Below are positions 25,145 through 34,518 of a DNA stretch of 64,000 nt, in pieces (the first letter of the stretch is position 1; the number at the start of each line of letters is the position of its first letter). The stretch covers positions 1 through 64,000 of the forward strand of contig JAHAZL010000056.1 of the NCBI GenBank assembly GCA_018384055.1. Direction: 5' to 3'. This DNA comes from Treponema sp. Lineage in GTDB: Bacteria > Spirochaetota > Spirochaetia > Treponematales > Treponemataceae. Position numbers and translations under genes: made by a program. The notes below the pieces were generated by a model, which searched no databases, was not told the DNA's origin, and saw only the letters and a list, made by a program, of their open reading frames with translations.

Positions 25145-27700
25145 CTAAACCGAAAGGAATTCCTTTTCCTTTACAGGTTTTGACCTTGACTTCTTAAGCT
25201 TAAGGCTAAGTTTTTCCCCATCAAAATCAAGAACCACAGTCTTTGCATTTTCCGCATCTAAAACTTCTGGATTTTCAAGTAAAAGAACAGAAAGAGGATC
25301 TTCCACCTGCCGCTGAAGGAGACGACGCATCGGACGAGCTCCCATTGAAGGCTCATAACCGTTGTCAACAAGAAAATCCCTGGCCTTTGCCTTCATGTCA
25401 AGGACAATATTTTTTTCGGAAAGTCGTCCCTGGAGCTCAGCAAGCTGGATGTCCAGGATATTGCTTACCTCCTCGCGTGAAAGTGCATTGAACACGACAA
25501 CATCATCCACACGATTAAGGAGTTCAGGAGACATGATGCGCTTGAGTTCTTCCATGGCACTTGCCTTAATGTCTTCATAAGGAAGAAGACCTTCCTTGAC
25601 TGTAGAAAATCCCATGCGGCTGTCCGCTGTGATTTCCCTGGCACCTGCATTGCTTGTCATGATCACAAGACAATTGCGGAAAGACACTGTATGTCCGAGG
25701 TTATCCTTAAGTTCGCCTTCTTCAAGCATCTGAAGAAGAAGATTGTAAATGTCATGATGAGCCTTCTCGATTTCATCAAGAAGAACAACTGAATACGGAT
25801 GCTGCCTAACCTGCTCTGTAAGGGCACCTCCTTCTTCGTAGCCCACATATCCTGGAGGCGCTCCAACAAGGCGGGCTGCATTGTGCTTTTCCATATAGTC
25901 GCTCATATCCACGCGGATAAGGGCATCTTCAGTTCCAAAAAGGAATTTCGCAAGGGTCTTTGCAAGCTGTGTTTTTCCAACACCTGTAGGTCCAAGGAAA
26001 ATGAAGGATCCCATAGGCCTGCGTCCGGAAGAAACTCCCGCACGATTTCTGCGCACGGCGCTGCTTATGAGGTTTACGGCTTCATCCTGCCCGATAACTT
26101 CCTTATGGATTTCTTTTTCCATACTGAGAAGCCTTGCAGATTTTCCGTCGTCAAGTTTGGAAACATCAATTCCAGTCATGGACGAAATGATCTTGCATAC
26201 ATCATTTACAGTTACAATGCGGTTCTTGTTTCCGTCAGCAGACTTCCACTTTCTGTTGAGTTCATCAATTTCAGAACGGAGGCCGTTTACCTTGTCGCGG
26301 ATCCAGGCAGCCTTTTCGTATTCCTGATTTGCAACAAGATCCCTTTTCTGTTCATTGAGTTTAGCATATTCCGCTTCAAGGCGTTCAAGATCTTCTGGAC
26401 GAGTATCTTCAAGGATTTTCTTTGCAGCACCTGCTTCATCAAGAATATCTATGGCCTTATCAGGAAGGAATCTTTCGTTAATGTACCTCTTGGAATACTT
26501 TACGATGAGTGGAATAACCCCGTCATCATATTTTACATGGTGATAATCTTCATAATTTGACTTGAGTCCAAGAAGGATTTCTTCAGTCTCGTTTTCAGAA
26601 GGCTCTTCCACTCGAATCATCTGGAAACGGCGCACGAGGGCACTGTCCTTTTCAAAATATTTTCTATATTCCTTTGTAGTAGTTGCACCGATTATCTGGA
26701 GTTCTGCACGGCTCAAGGCAGGCTTAATCATATTTCCTGCATCAAGGCCCCCTTCAGGACCACCGGCACCAATGATAGTATGAAGCTCATCAATGAAAAG
26801 AATGATGTTCTTTGCTTCCTTTATCTCCTTCATTACCCTCTTGAGTCTTTCTTCAAATTCACCGCGGTATTTTGTACCTGCAACCATAGCCGCAAGATCC
26901 AGCTGAAGAACGCGCTTTGAAAGCAAGTCTACAGGAACAACACCTTTTTCAATTCTCTGAGCAAGACCTTCAACAATGGCTGTCTTTCCGACTCCAGGTT
27001 CACCAAGAAGGAGAGGATTGTTTTTTGTACGGCGGCTCAAAATCTGAACGGCGCGCTGAACTTCCTTGTCACGACCAACTACAGGATCAAGTTTTCCTTC
27101 CCTTGCCGCTTCCGTAAGGTCACGGGAAAACTGTTCAAGAAGACTTTCGGTCTTTTTCTTTTTCTGCTGGGTGCTTCCGTCCGCCATGAAAGGAACAGCC
27201 TTTTCGTTTATGAAATTGCTGCCTTCGTCATCACTGTTTTCATTCATTGCAGAAGAAGGAATCTTTCTCTGTATGTCAGAAATTGACTTTTTAATCTGGT
27301 CAATGGAAATTCCTGCCTTCTTGAAATATGCCCACAAAAGGGAATGTTCTTCCGTAACTGCCGCAAGCACCATGTGTTCCGTACCGATGTAGTCATTTCC
27401 CATGGCCTTTGCAATGAAGGCACACTGCTTGAGGAATTTTGAAGTTCTGTCAGAATCCGGAATTGTCTTTAATTCCTGATCTGGATACCTGCTATTGAAA
27501 TTCTGCTCGATGGCAAGCTGCATGGTAAGGACATTGATGCGAAGGTTCTGAAGAACAATGTAACCGAGACCATCTGCCGATTTCAAAAGGGCAAGGATAA
27601 TGTGCTCAGGTTCTACTTCCTTACAGCCAGAGTTATAGGCTTCATCCTGTGCAAGTGCAACTAAAAGTCTGCGAGCTCTTGGTGAAAAATTTTCGTACAT
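25145..27700 (-). CDS. clpC: ATP-dependent Clp protease ATPase subunit ClpC
   Basis: This 851-residue HSP100 unfoldase feeds proteins to ClpP. It has the duplicated Clp N-domain (1-145), AAA1 with Walker A GEPGVGKT (~208) and IILFIDELHT, and the ClpC-specific middle domain with a UVR-like motif (ANQEYEKAAWIRDKV). AAA2 follows with GPTGVGKTQLAKTLAKF and VVLLDEIEKAHHD. A ClpP-docking loop is expected in AAA2 but I did not pinpoint it. It follows mcsA and mcsB, as in Firmicutes where McsA/McsB act as ClpC adaptors; the CtsR repressor gene is absent. A GGGGA is 10 nt before the ATG. Confidence 0.96.
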   Translation of the reverse strand: MYENFSPRARRLLVALAQDEAYNSGCKEVEPEHIILALLKSADGLGYIVLQNLRINVLTMQLAIEQNFNSRYPDQELKTIPDSDRTSKFLKQCAFIAKAMGNDYIGTEHMVLAAVTEEHSLLWAYFKKAGISIDQIKKSISDIQRKIPSSAMNENSDDEGSNFINEKAVPFMADGSTQQKKKKTESLLEQFSRDLTEAAREGKLDPVVGRDKEVQRAVQILSRRTKNNPLLLGEPGVGKTAIVEGLAQRIEKGVVPVDLLSKRVLQLDLAAMVAGTKYRGEFEERLKRVMKEIKEAKNIILFIDELHTIIGAGGPEGGLDAGNMIKPALSRAELQIIGATTTKEYRKYFEKDSALVRRFQMIRVEEPSENETEEILLGLKSNYEDYHHVKYDDGVIPLIVKYSKRYINERFLPDKAIDILDEAGAAKKILEDTRPEDLERLEAEYAKLNEQKRDLVANQEYEKAAWIRDKVNGLRSEIDELNRKWKSADGNKNRIVTVNDVCKIISSMTGIDVSKLDDGKSARLLSMEKEIHKEVIGQDEAVNLISSAVRRNRAGVSSGRRPMGSFIFLGPTGVGKTQLAKTLAKFLFGTEDALIRVDMSDYMEKHNAARLVGAPPGYVGYEEGGALTEQVRQHPYSVVLLDEIEKAHHDIYNLLLQMLEEGELKDNLGHTVSFRNCLVIMTSNAGAREITADSRMGFSTVKEGLLPYEDIKASAMEELKRIMSPELLNRVDDVVVFNALSREEVSNILDIQLAELQGRLSEKNIVLDMKAKARDFLVDNGYEPSMGARPMRRLLQRQVEDPLSVLLLENPEVLDAENAKTVVLDFDGEKLSLKLKKSRSKPVKEKEFLSV

Positions 27701-27714
27701 AACTAATCCGTCCC

Positions 27715-28830
27715 CTAAGGCTTTTCAATTCCTTCAAAAGATTCCTGGAGAATAAGTGCCCTCAAGCGTTCAATCTGTTTTGCCTTGTTGTCCTGAATGT
27801 CCTTCTCAAATTTGAACTTGCCTGTATTGAGGACATACTCAAGGTGACCATCCTGAACCCTGTAAAGCAGGGCATGCAATTCGGAACTTTCAATCCCGTT
27901 GAGGATTCCAATATCAGCACCGAACTTTACTCCACTTATAATATCGACAGATTCCTTAAGGTTTATAAAGAAACTCGACTTCGCAAGGGCAAGGGATCTG
28001 TAAGTATAGTTTGCAATTTCAGTAACACGGGCAGAGCGACATTTTTTTCTTGCACTGAGTTCTGCCTTTATTACTTCCTGAATGGCAGCATTCATGGAAG
28101 CAAGCTGCTCTACTTCAGTTCCCCCTGCACTGCTTTTTGTTGTAACTCTGTAGTAGGCACCAAGGGCTGAACCACGGCTACCGTAACCGCTCACATTATC
28201 AAAGCCACCTGAACCATAACGGGCCCTAAGGTCAAAACCTTCCTCTGAGAGTTTCTGTGCAAGATTCCCAACTTCCTGAAGAAGAGAACAGGCAGGAAGA
28301 TGAATTACTGAATAAAGAGAAAGTCCACTACCTGAGTTCAAGACAAAATTGGTAAGGTATCCGAAGTCATAGCTTGCCGCATACTGAACATGTTTCTGAA
28401 GCTCACAATCTATGTCGTAAATGCTTCTTGTAGTTTCATCTAGACCAAGTCCCGATTTATAGGAAGACATGACTACATGATCGTCTGTGTTTATGGTACA
28501 GGCAATCCTTCCGTCGTTTCGCATGATGATTCCGCCCTTTGTAGCCTGAGTACTATCAAGAATGGAACGCTCATGCATGATCTTTCTTCCCACATCATCC
28601 AGCCTTTCAAGGGAAACTGCCTGATATTCTGCAGCGTCAGGAAGAAAATTAAAGGCATCGAACATGATGGATTGAATTCTATCGGTCTCAGATTCATGGA
28701 GCTTAGCAGGAAATGGAAAATTTGCAAGATTTCTTCTTAATGTTGAACAGGAAGAAACAACAACATCCTGACTGGCACCTGGAGAAGTATACCAGGCATC
28801 CGAAACAGCTGAATTATTTTTTTTTGCCAT
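27715..28830 (-). CDS. mcsB: McsB-like guanido-kinase homologue, probably catalytically inactive
   Basis: Bacillus McsB phosphorylates arginines and so marks proteins for ClpC. This 371-residue homologue aligns along its length (recalled comparison: VHLPAL region, SAR block, LGIDLGII-like GADIGILNG). Key catalytic positions are changed. The ATP-binding SSRIRLARN block is SSCSTLRRN (26-34), losing two Arg. The signature TSCPTNVGTGLRAS is TNFVLNSGSGLSLY (160-173), losing the catalytic Cys and an Arg. NEEDHIR is NTDDHVV. I infer a pseudokinase adaptor or phosphoarginine reader rather than an active kinase. It lies between mcsA and clpC, 14 bp before clpC. Confidence 0.87.
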   Translation of the reverse strand: MAKKNNSAVSDAWYTSPGASQDVVVSSCSTLRRNLANFPFPAKLHESETDRIQSIMFDAFNFLPDAAEYQAVSLERLDDVGRKIMHERSILDSTQATKGGIIMRNDGRIACTINTDDHVVMSSYKSGLGLDETTRSIYDIDCELQKHVQYAASYDFGYLTNFVLNSGSGLSLYSVIHLPACSLLQEVGNLAQKLSEEGFDLRARYGSGGFDNVSGYGSRGSALGAYYRVTTKSSAGGTEVEQLASMNAAIQEVIKAELSARKKCRSARVTEIANYTYRSLALAKSSFFINLKESVDIISGVKFGADIGILNGIESSELHALLYRVQDGHLEYVLNTGKFKFEKDIQDNKAKQIERLRALILQESFEGIEKP

Positions 28831-28833
28831 TGC

Positions 28834-29367
28834 CTAATCCTCTTCCTTACCGCAGTCCGAACCATCGGAAACAGCATGATTTTCCAAAGCTTTAAGGTAA
28901 TCCCTGTACATGGCAGCCTTTTCGTAGTCTTCCCTTTCAATGGCATCATTCAATTTGTTCTGAAGAATAACCCTATCGTTCAAAACCGAATGGACGGTTG
29001 AAAGTCTGGCAGGCATTGTACCTTTGAAAACACCCTTAACACCGTTATTTTCAAGGGACTTGCGAATTTCGTTTTTAAAGATCGCATAGCATTCAGGACA
29101 TCCAGTTTTACCGGTTTTCCTGATGTCACCCAGTTTTGTTCCGCACACAGGACAGATTCTGTTTTCTTTTTCAGTGATTTTTTTTGAAACTTCTGAAAGT
29201 TCCTTAAACAGATTTCCAATGGATGATTCAATGCTCTTTGGATCAGGAGAAATTCCCCTGTCGATGGCACATTCAAGACATATATTGATTTTGCGGCGCT
29301 GACCTATTCCAGTCATCTGCTCCATGAAAATTACAGCTTCTCTTTCGTGGCAAAAGTCACAGATCAT
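28834..29367 (-). CDS. mcsA: McsA, UVR-domain zinc-finger partner of McsB/ClpC
   Basis: McsA is the activator of McsB and an adaptor for ClpC. The 177 residues have an N-terminal CxxC pair (CDFC, CLEC), a second zinc knuckle pair (CPVCG, GCPECY) near 75-95 and a C-terminal UVR motif (LNDAIEREDYEKAAMYRDYLK) of the kind that docks ClpC. The ATG has GAGAGGAAATAA in front. It is the first gene of mcsA-mcsB-clpC, 3 bp from mcsB, with a good promoter at 29394-29422. No CtsR or HrcA operator is visible. Confidence 0.93.
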   Translation of the reverse strand: MICDFCHEREAVIFMEQMTGIGQRRKINICLECAIDRGISPDPKSIESSIGNLFKELSEVSKKITEKENRICPVCGTKLGDIRKTGKTGCPECYAIFKNEIRKSLENNGVKGVFKGTMPARLSTVHSVLNDRVILQNKLNDAIEREDYEKAAMYRDYLKALENHAVSDGSDCGKEED

Positions 29368-29393
29368 TTATTTCCTCTCATTGTACAGCATAA

Positions 29394-29422
29394 AATATAC
29401 TACAAATCGGGGAAAATTTCAA
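29394..29422 (-). promoter_or_regulatory. Sigma70 promoter of mcsA-mcsB-clpC
   Basis: TTGAAA (29417-29422), 17-bp spacer, TATATT (29394-29399) on the minus strand, start ~29387. It lies in the gap after the lolC-like gene. Confidence 0.7.
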
Positions 29423-29438
29423 AAAGGAGCAGAAAGGT

Positions 29439-30758
29439 CTAATTCTTGCTTAAAACTTCAGTAATGCTTGACTTTCCGGCTTTTATGGACGGAAGGATAG
29501 ACATTACTATTGAAAGAATCACGGTACACCCTACTATAAGGAGTAGTTCTGACCACGGAATCACAACAGGGATTTCCTGAAGGTAAAAAGCAGGGTCCAG
29601 AAATTTAACGTGTCCTGCATGGAAAAGATTAAGCCCAAAATTAACAATATTTTCCATTCCATTTATAATGGGATTTATGTTAATGGAAATCAAAAGTCCG
29701 ACTGGAATGCCAATAGCAATGCCGCATAATCCGGTAAAAAGGCCTGTAATGACAAAAGCCAAGGCAAGTCCAGATGAAGAAGCGCCCGTGCTCTTCAAGA
29801 TTGCGATTTCCTTTTTTCTGTCCATTACCACCATTACAATGGCAGAACTAATGTTGATGCTGGCTGCAAGAATTATTGCAAGCATAATTACGATAAGAAG
29901 AGCTCTTGTAGAGGCAAAATTTTCAAACTGAGCCGCATTTACGGTCTTCCAGTCATCAACATCTGAATCCATGCTTTCCATGTCAGAAAGAACTGCAATC
30001 CTTGAATCTACAAGTATTTTATCAAGCCGAGACGTAAAGGTACTGTCAGTCTCAAGACCAATATGGAAATCAAGGGTACATCCCTTCAATGTTGTAAAGG
30101 CATTTTCAAGGGGAATGAAAACCCAAAGGGCATCAAGTTCTTCATAACCGCAGGAAACAATTCCGCTGACTGTAAAGACTGTAACCCTAGGCTTGATTTT
30201 TCCATCGCCGCTTTTGATTGTAATTATCTTAATGCTGTCTCCGGCATGAACTTTTAGAAGTCCTGCAAGTTTTTTTCCTATGACGGCATTTCTGTTGCCG
30301 GATAAATCAGCCTTTCCTTCAACAACTTCAAAGAAAGAAGAAAAATACGGATTGTCGGAAAAAATGTTTTTTTCCACTGCCCTAAGGCTAGCACCACTAC
30401 GATAGGTATTCCCTGCAGCAAGTGCCATTCCCTGAACTTCAGGATAGATTTTAAGAACTCCGTCTATGCCGGAAAACATTTTTTCAAGGCTCAGAAATTT
30501 TTCCTGCGACATAGTGTACTCAGAATCAGCCGGAACAGTAACGCGAATATCCTGGGAAGAAAGGTGAATCATTCTTCCTGTAATTCCTGAAATCATGCCG
30601 CTGCTTACTGAAAGAACCGCAACAAGAGGAATGAGGCTTACGGCAATGCAGACAACAGCACCCATAAGGGACCGCTGTCCTGAACTTCTTTCAGAACCTC
30701 GATTAGTCTTTGAGAAAAATATTTTTCTCGCATAGAGCAATGAAGAAGCAAACGTCAT
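29439..30758 (-). CDS. FtsX-like ABC permease, LolC/LolE type
   Basis: This 439-residue inner-membrane protein has an N-terminal helix (VVCIAVSLIPLVAVLSVSSG), a large periplasmic MacB-PCD domain (~60-270) and three C-terminal FtsX helices starting near 285. Family blocks include GNRNAVIGKKLAGLL and MDRKKEIAILKSTGASSSG, the coupling segment. With the ATPase and second permease just upstream it should form a LolCDE-type exporter that releases lipoproteins from the inner membrane. The start overlaps the ATPase stop by 4 nt. Confidence 0.9.
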   Translation of the reverse strand: MTFASSLLYARKIFFSKTNRGSERSSGQRSLMGAVVCIAVSLIPLVAVLSVSSGMISGITGRMIHLSSQDIRVTVPADSEYTMSQEKFLSLEKMFSGIDGVLKIYPEVQGMALAAGNTYRSGASLRAVEKNIFSDNPYFSSFFEVVEGKADLSGNRNAVIGKKLAGLLKVHAGDSIKIITIKSGDGKIKPRVTVFTVSGIVSCGYEELDALWVFIPLENAFTTLKGCTLDFHIGLETDSTFTSRLDKILVDSRIAVLSDMESMDSDVDDWKTVNAAQFENFASTRALLIVIMLAIILAASINISSAIVMVVMDRKKEIAILKSTGASSSGLALAFVITGLFTGLCGIAIGIPVGLLISININPIINGMENIVNFGLNLFHAGHVKFLDPAFYLQEIPVVIPWSELLLIVGCTVILSIVMSILPSIKAGKSSITEVLSKN

Positions 30759-31441
30759 ACTTTTTCCACCAATGCTCCGCCTTCAATTGAATAGCGGACA
30801 TCTCCCTTTGCAGCAAGGTTCATGTCGTGGGTAACGAGAACCAAAGTTTTCCCATGCTTTTCAGAAAGGCGGAAAAGCATATCTCCGATAAGGATTGCAT
30901 TTTCAGGGTCAAGATTTCCTGTCGGTTCATCGGCAAGAATAAGTTCAGGATCATTTACAAGGCTTCTGGCAACTGCAACCCTCTGCCTTTCACCGCCAGA
31001 TAACTGGGAAGGAAGATGATCCTTTCTGTCGGCAAGTCCTACTTCTTCAAGAAGGTCATTTGCCCTTTCAAAAGCTTCTTTTTTAGGAACACCTGCCATA
31101 TAGGCGGGAAGAAAAATATTTTCAACTGCAGTAAAATCCTTAAGGAGATAATGAAACTGGAAAACAAGCCCAAGAACTTTTTTTCTGAACTCATTGATTT
31201 GCTTTTCGTTCATCTTGCTTACATCCTGCCCGTTAACAAGGATAGTTCCGCTTGTTGCAGCATCTAGTCCTCCAATCATGTTGAGCAAAGTTGATTTACC
31301 GCTTCCACTTTTTCCAACGATCACGCATTTCTTTCCGCGTTCCAAATCCAAAGAAAGATCCTTAATAATGGTAAGGTTTTCTCCAGAGGATTCATAAGTT
31401 TTTTCAATATTTTTAAGGCTTAAGATATATTCATCACTCAT
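30755..31441 (-). CDS. lolD: LolD-type ABC transporter ATPase
   Basis: This 228-residue ATPase is of the MacB/LolD/FtsE class. It has Walker A GKSGSGKST, Q-loop VFQFHYLLKDFTA, signature LSGGERQRVAVARS, Walker B ELILADEPTGNLD and switch His in VLVTHDM. It sits between two FtsX permeases with overlaps of 8 and 4 nt, the arrangement of a heterodimeric LolCDE lipoprotein-release complex. Spirochaetes are rich in lipoproteins, which supports this role. Confidence 0.93.
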   Translation of the reverse strand: MSDEYILSLKNIEKTYESSGENLTIIKDLSLDLERGKKCVIVGKSGSGKSTLLNMIGGLDAATSGTILVNGQDVSKMNEKQINEFRKKVLGLVFQFHYLLKDFTAVENIFLPAYMAGVPKKEAFERANDLLEEVGLADRKDHLPSQLSGGERQRVAVARSLVNDPELILADEPTGNLDPENAILIGDMLFRLSEKHGKTLVLVTHDMNLAAKGDVRYSIEGGALVEKV

Positions 31442-32675
31442 CTCTAAGAATCTCCGAAACAGTCAATCTTAAAATACTTTTTCCAGCAAGCCAGGAAGCC
31501 CCCATGGCAGAGCATAATCCAAACATGAAAATAAGGAATACTTCATGAGGAAACAACCGTGAAGGAATGTTTGCATATATGTCAAACATGGAATTGCCGG
31601 ATATTGCTCCAAAAAATTTAAATACTGAGGAAATGTTTTTGCTCACGAATATTCCAAGAAACATTCCAGGCAAAGCGCCGAAAATTCCCGTCTTAAATCC
31701 CTGCACCAGGAAAATGCTCCTTATGTCCCATTTGCTTCCTCCAAAAGCAGATAGAACGGCAATTTCAGTCTTTCGTTCAAAAACAAGTTTTCTGAATGCA
31801 TTGTAAATGTTTATAGCTACTACAACAAAAATCAAAAGAACAAGGAGAAACAGAATGTTTTTTTCCATTCTCAAAACTCCAAAGAACCCCCTGTTGTATT
31901 CCCTCCAGCCAATGGCTTCAACTCCATCAAACTCAGAAAGAATCTGTTTGATTACAAGGGAATCATCACGGCTGTTCTTTAATTTTAGTCCATAGACCAA
32001 AGGGGTTTCCTTTCCAAAATTATTATCACCGGCATCCAGGCTGATGAACGAATAACCTGCATTTATGTCTGCATGTCCGCAGAAAAAAATTCCTTTCACC
32101 GTAAAGATTCTATTTGTTGAAAGCAAGGCTGCATCTGAAGAACCGCTCAAGGCTGCAACATTCACCTTGCTGCCACGCCTTAGATTAAGATTATATGCAA
32201 TGGTATTTCCAATGACTATAGAATCCTTTTCTTTCAAATCAAATTTTCCGGAAATGATCTTCAACTCACGCTTTAAGCCGGAATCTGTTTTGAGGGCATC
32301 CACAGGAACAGCACGAACTACAGAAGCCGCCTGCAATCCATTCTTGTCTGCCATCAATCCCTGTGCTTCCTTAAAAGGCGTTACACAAAGAATTCTTTTA
32401 TTTTCATTGCAGAAATCTAGGAAATCCTTTTCCTGTCCAGATTTTATTCCGGATATTCTTACGTGATAGGAGGAAATTTCCATAATGGAATCAATAAAGG
32501 ACATCTGAAATCCATTCATTACACCCATTACTACAGTAAGGGCCATAACACCAAAACAAACACCCAATGACGCAAGGAAAGAGGTCACTGCAGTCCTTCC
32601 CTTTCTATCAACTTTTGAGAATCTACCGGAAACAAATAATATCCATCTGAAGAATTTCATTTCATTTAACCCCAT
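31434..32675 (-). CDS. FtsX-like ABC permease, LolC/LolE type
   Basis: This 413-residue permease is the upstream partner of the Lol-like unit. It has one N-terminal helix (LASLGVCFGVMALTVVMGVMNG), the periplasmic domain with KDSIVIGNTIAYNLNLRRG, and three C-terminal helices. The coupling segment is FERKTEIAVLSAFGGSKWDI. The two permeases differ clearly, so a heterodimer is likely. The start is GGGGTTAAATG and overlaps the 3' end of the preceding unknown gene by 14 nt. Confidence 0.9.
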   Translation of the reverse strand: MGLNEMKFFRWILFVSGRFSKVDRKGRTAVTSFLASLGVCFGVMALTVVMGVMNGFQMSFIDSIMEISSYHVRISGIKSGQEKDFLDFCNENKRILCVTPFKEAQGLMADKNGLQAASVVRAVPVDALKTDSGLKRELKIISGKFDLKEKDSIVIGNTIAYNLNLRRGSKVNVAALSGSSDAALLSTNRIFTVKGIFFCGHADINAGYSFISLDAGDNNFGKETPLVYGLKLKNSRDDSLVIKQILSEFDGVEAIGWREYNRGFFGVLRMEKNILFLLVLLIFVVVAINIYNAFRKLVFERKTEIAVLSAFGGSKWDIRSIFLVQGFKTGIFGALPGMFLGIFVSKNISSVFKFFGAISGNSMFDIYANIPSRLFPHEVFLIFMFGLCSAMGASWLAGKSILRLTVSEILRDE

Positions 32676-33645
32676 AAAGATACATGTTTTCTTCTACCTT
32701 TGTTCCGTCTACATATTTTGCCTTTACCTCAGCACCGTCTGGGAAGTAAATGTATTCGTAATAGGAACTTTTATCAACCTGCTGAAGTTCACGCCTCAAC
32801 TTTCCATCTTCATAAAATTTAAAGTCAGGCATTTCCAAATCATCCCTGTAAGAATACTTCTTTTCCCAAGTATAGACAATTACATCCTTCTGTCGTCCGG
32901 AAGATTCGTTTATGCGCTGCTCATAGACTTCTTCCCTCTCAAGGACAACATGGTCATCGCTGTCATATTCAAAATAATCAACTTTGGAAAGATTTTTTTT
33001 CTGTTTCTTTTCACTCTCTGAACTTTCGTCATCCTCGACTATGGCATAAAGGGAATGCTTTACAGGAAGTTTTCTATCATTATAAACCGTATCGGAAAAA
33101 GTTTTAGACTCAAAATCTTCTTCAGTCATGTAAAAGTTATTCTCAGTATAGAACCAGTTCTTTTTGTTGAGCATAAGTGAACCCGACATGGAAGAACTGT
33201 TTTTCCATACAATGCTTTCTATTATTCTGTAGAAGGAATCGTATCTTGTTCTTGTAACAGTATCACCGTTAACCGAAACAACAGAAGACCTTAAGCCTTC
33301 CCTGTCACCTACGCAGAATTTTTCTTCTCCATACTCAAACTGTTTAAGGTGATTGCGGGTGTCTCTAAGATAAATTTCGACAATATTAGTTCCTGCCTCA
33401 TATTCATTCGAAGCATTTTCTTCAGGACGACTTTCATCGGAATATTCAGAATCCAGCAAAATCTCTTCTGGAACCGTATAGTCGGAATCTTTAAGTTCAA
33501 GAAACTTAACAAGTTCAAGTCTCTTTTCAACTTCCGTTGGACTGGACGTAAGGTTCTTTTTAATCCATTCAGAATACCTCTGCTGCCTTTCGTTAAGGAT
33601 TGGGAAGAGAAGATAAAGACACATTGCAGCAGAAACGACATCCAT
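32662..33645 (-). CDS. Conserved hypothetical protein, beta-rich
   Basis: I do not recognise this 327-residue protein. It starts with a short hydrophobic stretch (SAAMCLYLLFPILN) that may be a signal or anchor but lacks a classical cleavage site. The rest is acidic and rich in alternating Tyr/Glu/Lys strands (FEYGEEKFC, YEYIYFPDGAEVKAKYVDG), suggesting MORN/YwqK-like beta repeats that read as 'edit-tag' hairpins. It lies 3 bp after ftsY and overlaps the lol permease, so it is co-transcribed with membrane-targeting and lipoprotein-export genes. A role in the envelope is a guess. Confidence 0.75.
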   Translation of the reverse strand: MDVVSAAMCLYLLFPILNERQQRYSEWIKKNLTSSPTEVEKRLELVKFLELKDSDYTVPEEILLDSEYSDESRPEENASNEYEAGTNIVEIYLRDTRNHLKQFEYGEEKFCVGDREGLRSSVVSVNGDTVTRTRYDSFYRIIESIVWKNSSSMSGSLMLNKKNWFYTENNFYMTEEDFESKTFSDTVYNDRKLPVKHSLYAIVEDDESSESEKKQKKNLSKVDYFEYDSDDHVVLEREEVYEQRINESSGRQKDVIVYTWEKKYSYRDDLEMPDFKFYEDGKLRRELQQVDKSSYYEYIYFPDGAEVKAKYVDGTKVEENMYLYGVK

Positions 33646-33648
33646 TTT

Positions 33649-34518
33649 TTATCTGCCTAAAAACTCATCAACATATTTTTCTGATTTAAAATCAGAAATG
33701 TTTTCGTAGTGCTCTCCAGTACATACAAAAAGTGCAGGAATTCCAAGATCACGGCAAATGGTTACTACACCACCGCCTTTAGCTGTTGAATCATATTTAG
33801 TAAGAATTACGGCATCAACCCCAACAGCCTCATTGAATACTTCTGCCTGGCGAACTGCATTTTGTCCTGTTGTAGCATCTATGACGAGGATTTTTTTATA
33901 GCAGCCTTCATCAGCCTTTGAACTGCAGACACGATCAATTTTCTTAAGCTCGTTAACAAGATTTTCCTTGTTGTGGAGACGTCCTGCTGTATCGGCAAGA
34001 ACAATGCCACCACCTGAAGAACGGCATGCATCGGCAGCGTCAAAAACAACTGCAGAAGGATCACTGCCCATCTGATGTTTTACAACGCGAATTCCAAGAC
34101 GATCCCCGTGCATGGAAATCTGGTCTACGGCAGCAGCACGGAATGTATCGGAAGCTGCCATTACAACATTGTTCCCTTTATCCTTAAAAAGTTTTGCCAT
34201 CTTTGCAACGGATGTTGTTTTTCCAACACCGTTAACACCAAGAATCATCCAGACATTTACCTTACCCTCTTCAGGCTTAAAGGAAACTTCCTTTACACCA
34301 GACAGGATTATTTCCTTCAGCAAACCGGAAATTTTTTCCTGGTCAGTAATTTTTTCTTCACGACATTTGGTTTCAAGTTCATCAACAATCTGAACGGCAT
34401 TCTTTGCCCCAATGTCACCTTCAATGAGGGCATCCGTAAGGTCTTCAAAGAATTCTTCCGACTCAGTCTTCTTGGAACCGAAAAGTTTTTTTAATTTTTC
34501 AGCAAATGAAACTTTCAT
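33649..34518 (-). CDS. ftsY: Signal recognition particle receptor FtsY
   Basis: This 289-residue SRP-GTPase pairs with Ffh to deliver ribosomes to the membrane. The N domain (1-90) leads into a G domain with GVNGVGKTTSVAKMA, DTFRAAAVDQI, LADTAGRLHNK and TKYDSTAKGGGV. It lacks the long acidic A domain of E. coli FtsY, as in many bacteria. The ATG overlaps the previous stop by one base (TAATG), showing translational coupling. Confidence 0.96.
   Translation of the reverse strand: MKVSFAEKLKKLFGSKKTESEEFFEDLTDALIEGDIGAKNAVQIVDELETKCREEKITDQEKISGLLKEIILSGVKEVSFKPEEGKVNVWMILGVNGVGKTTSVAKMAKLFKDKGNNVVMAASDTFRAAAVDQISMHGDRLGIRVVKHQMGSDPSAVVFDAADACRSSGGGIVLADTAGRLHNKENLVNELKKIDRVCSSKADEGCYKKILVIDATTGQNAVRQAEVFNEAVGVDAVILTKYDSTAKGGGVVTICRDLGIPALFVCTGEHYENISDFKSEKYVDEFLGR

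Noticed and set aside
29368..29438. CIRCE or CtsR operator ahead of mcsA-clpC
   Set aside because: No TTAGCACTC-type inverted repeat or CtsR heptad pair is seen; only a sigma70-like promoter.
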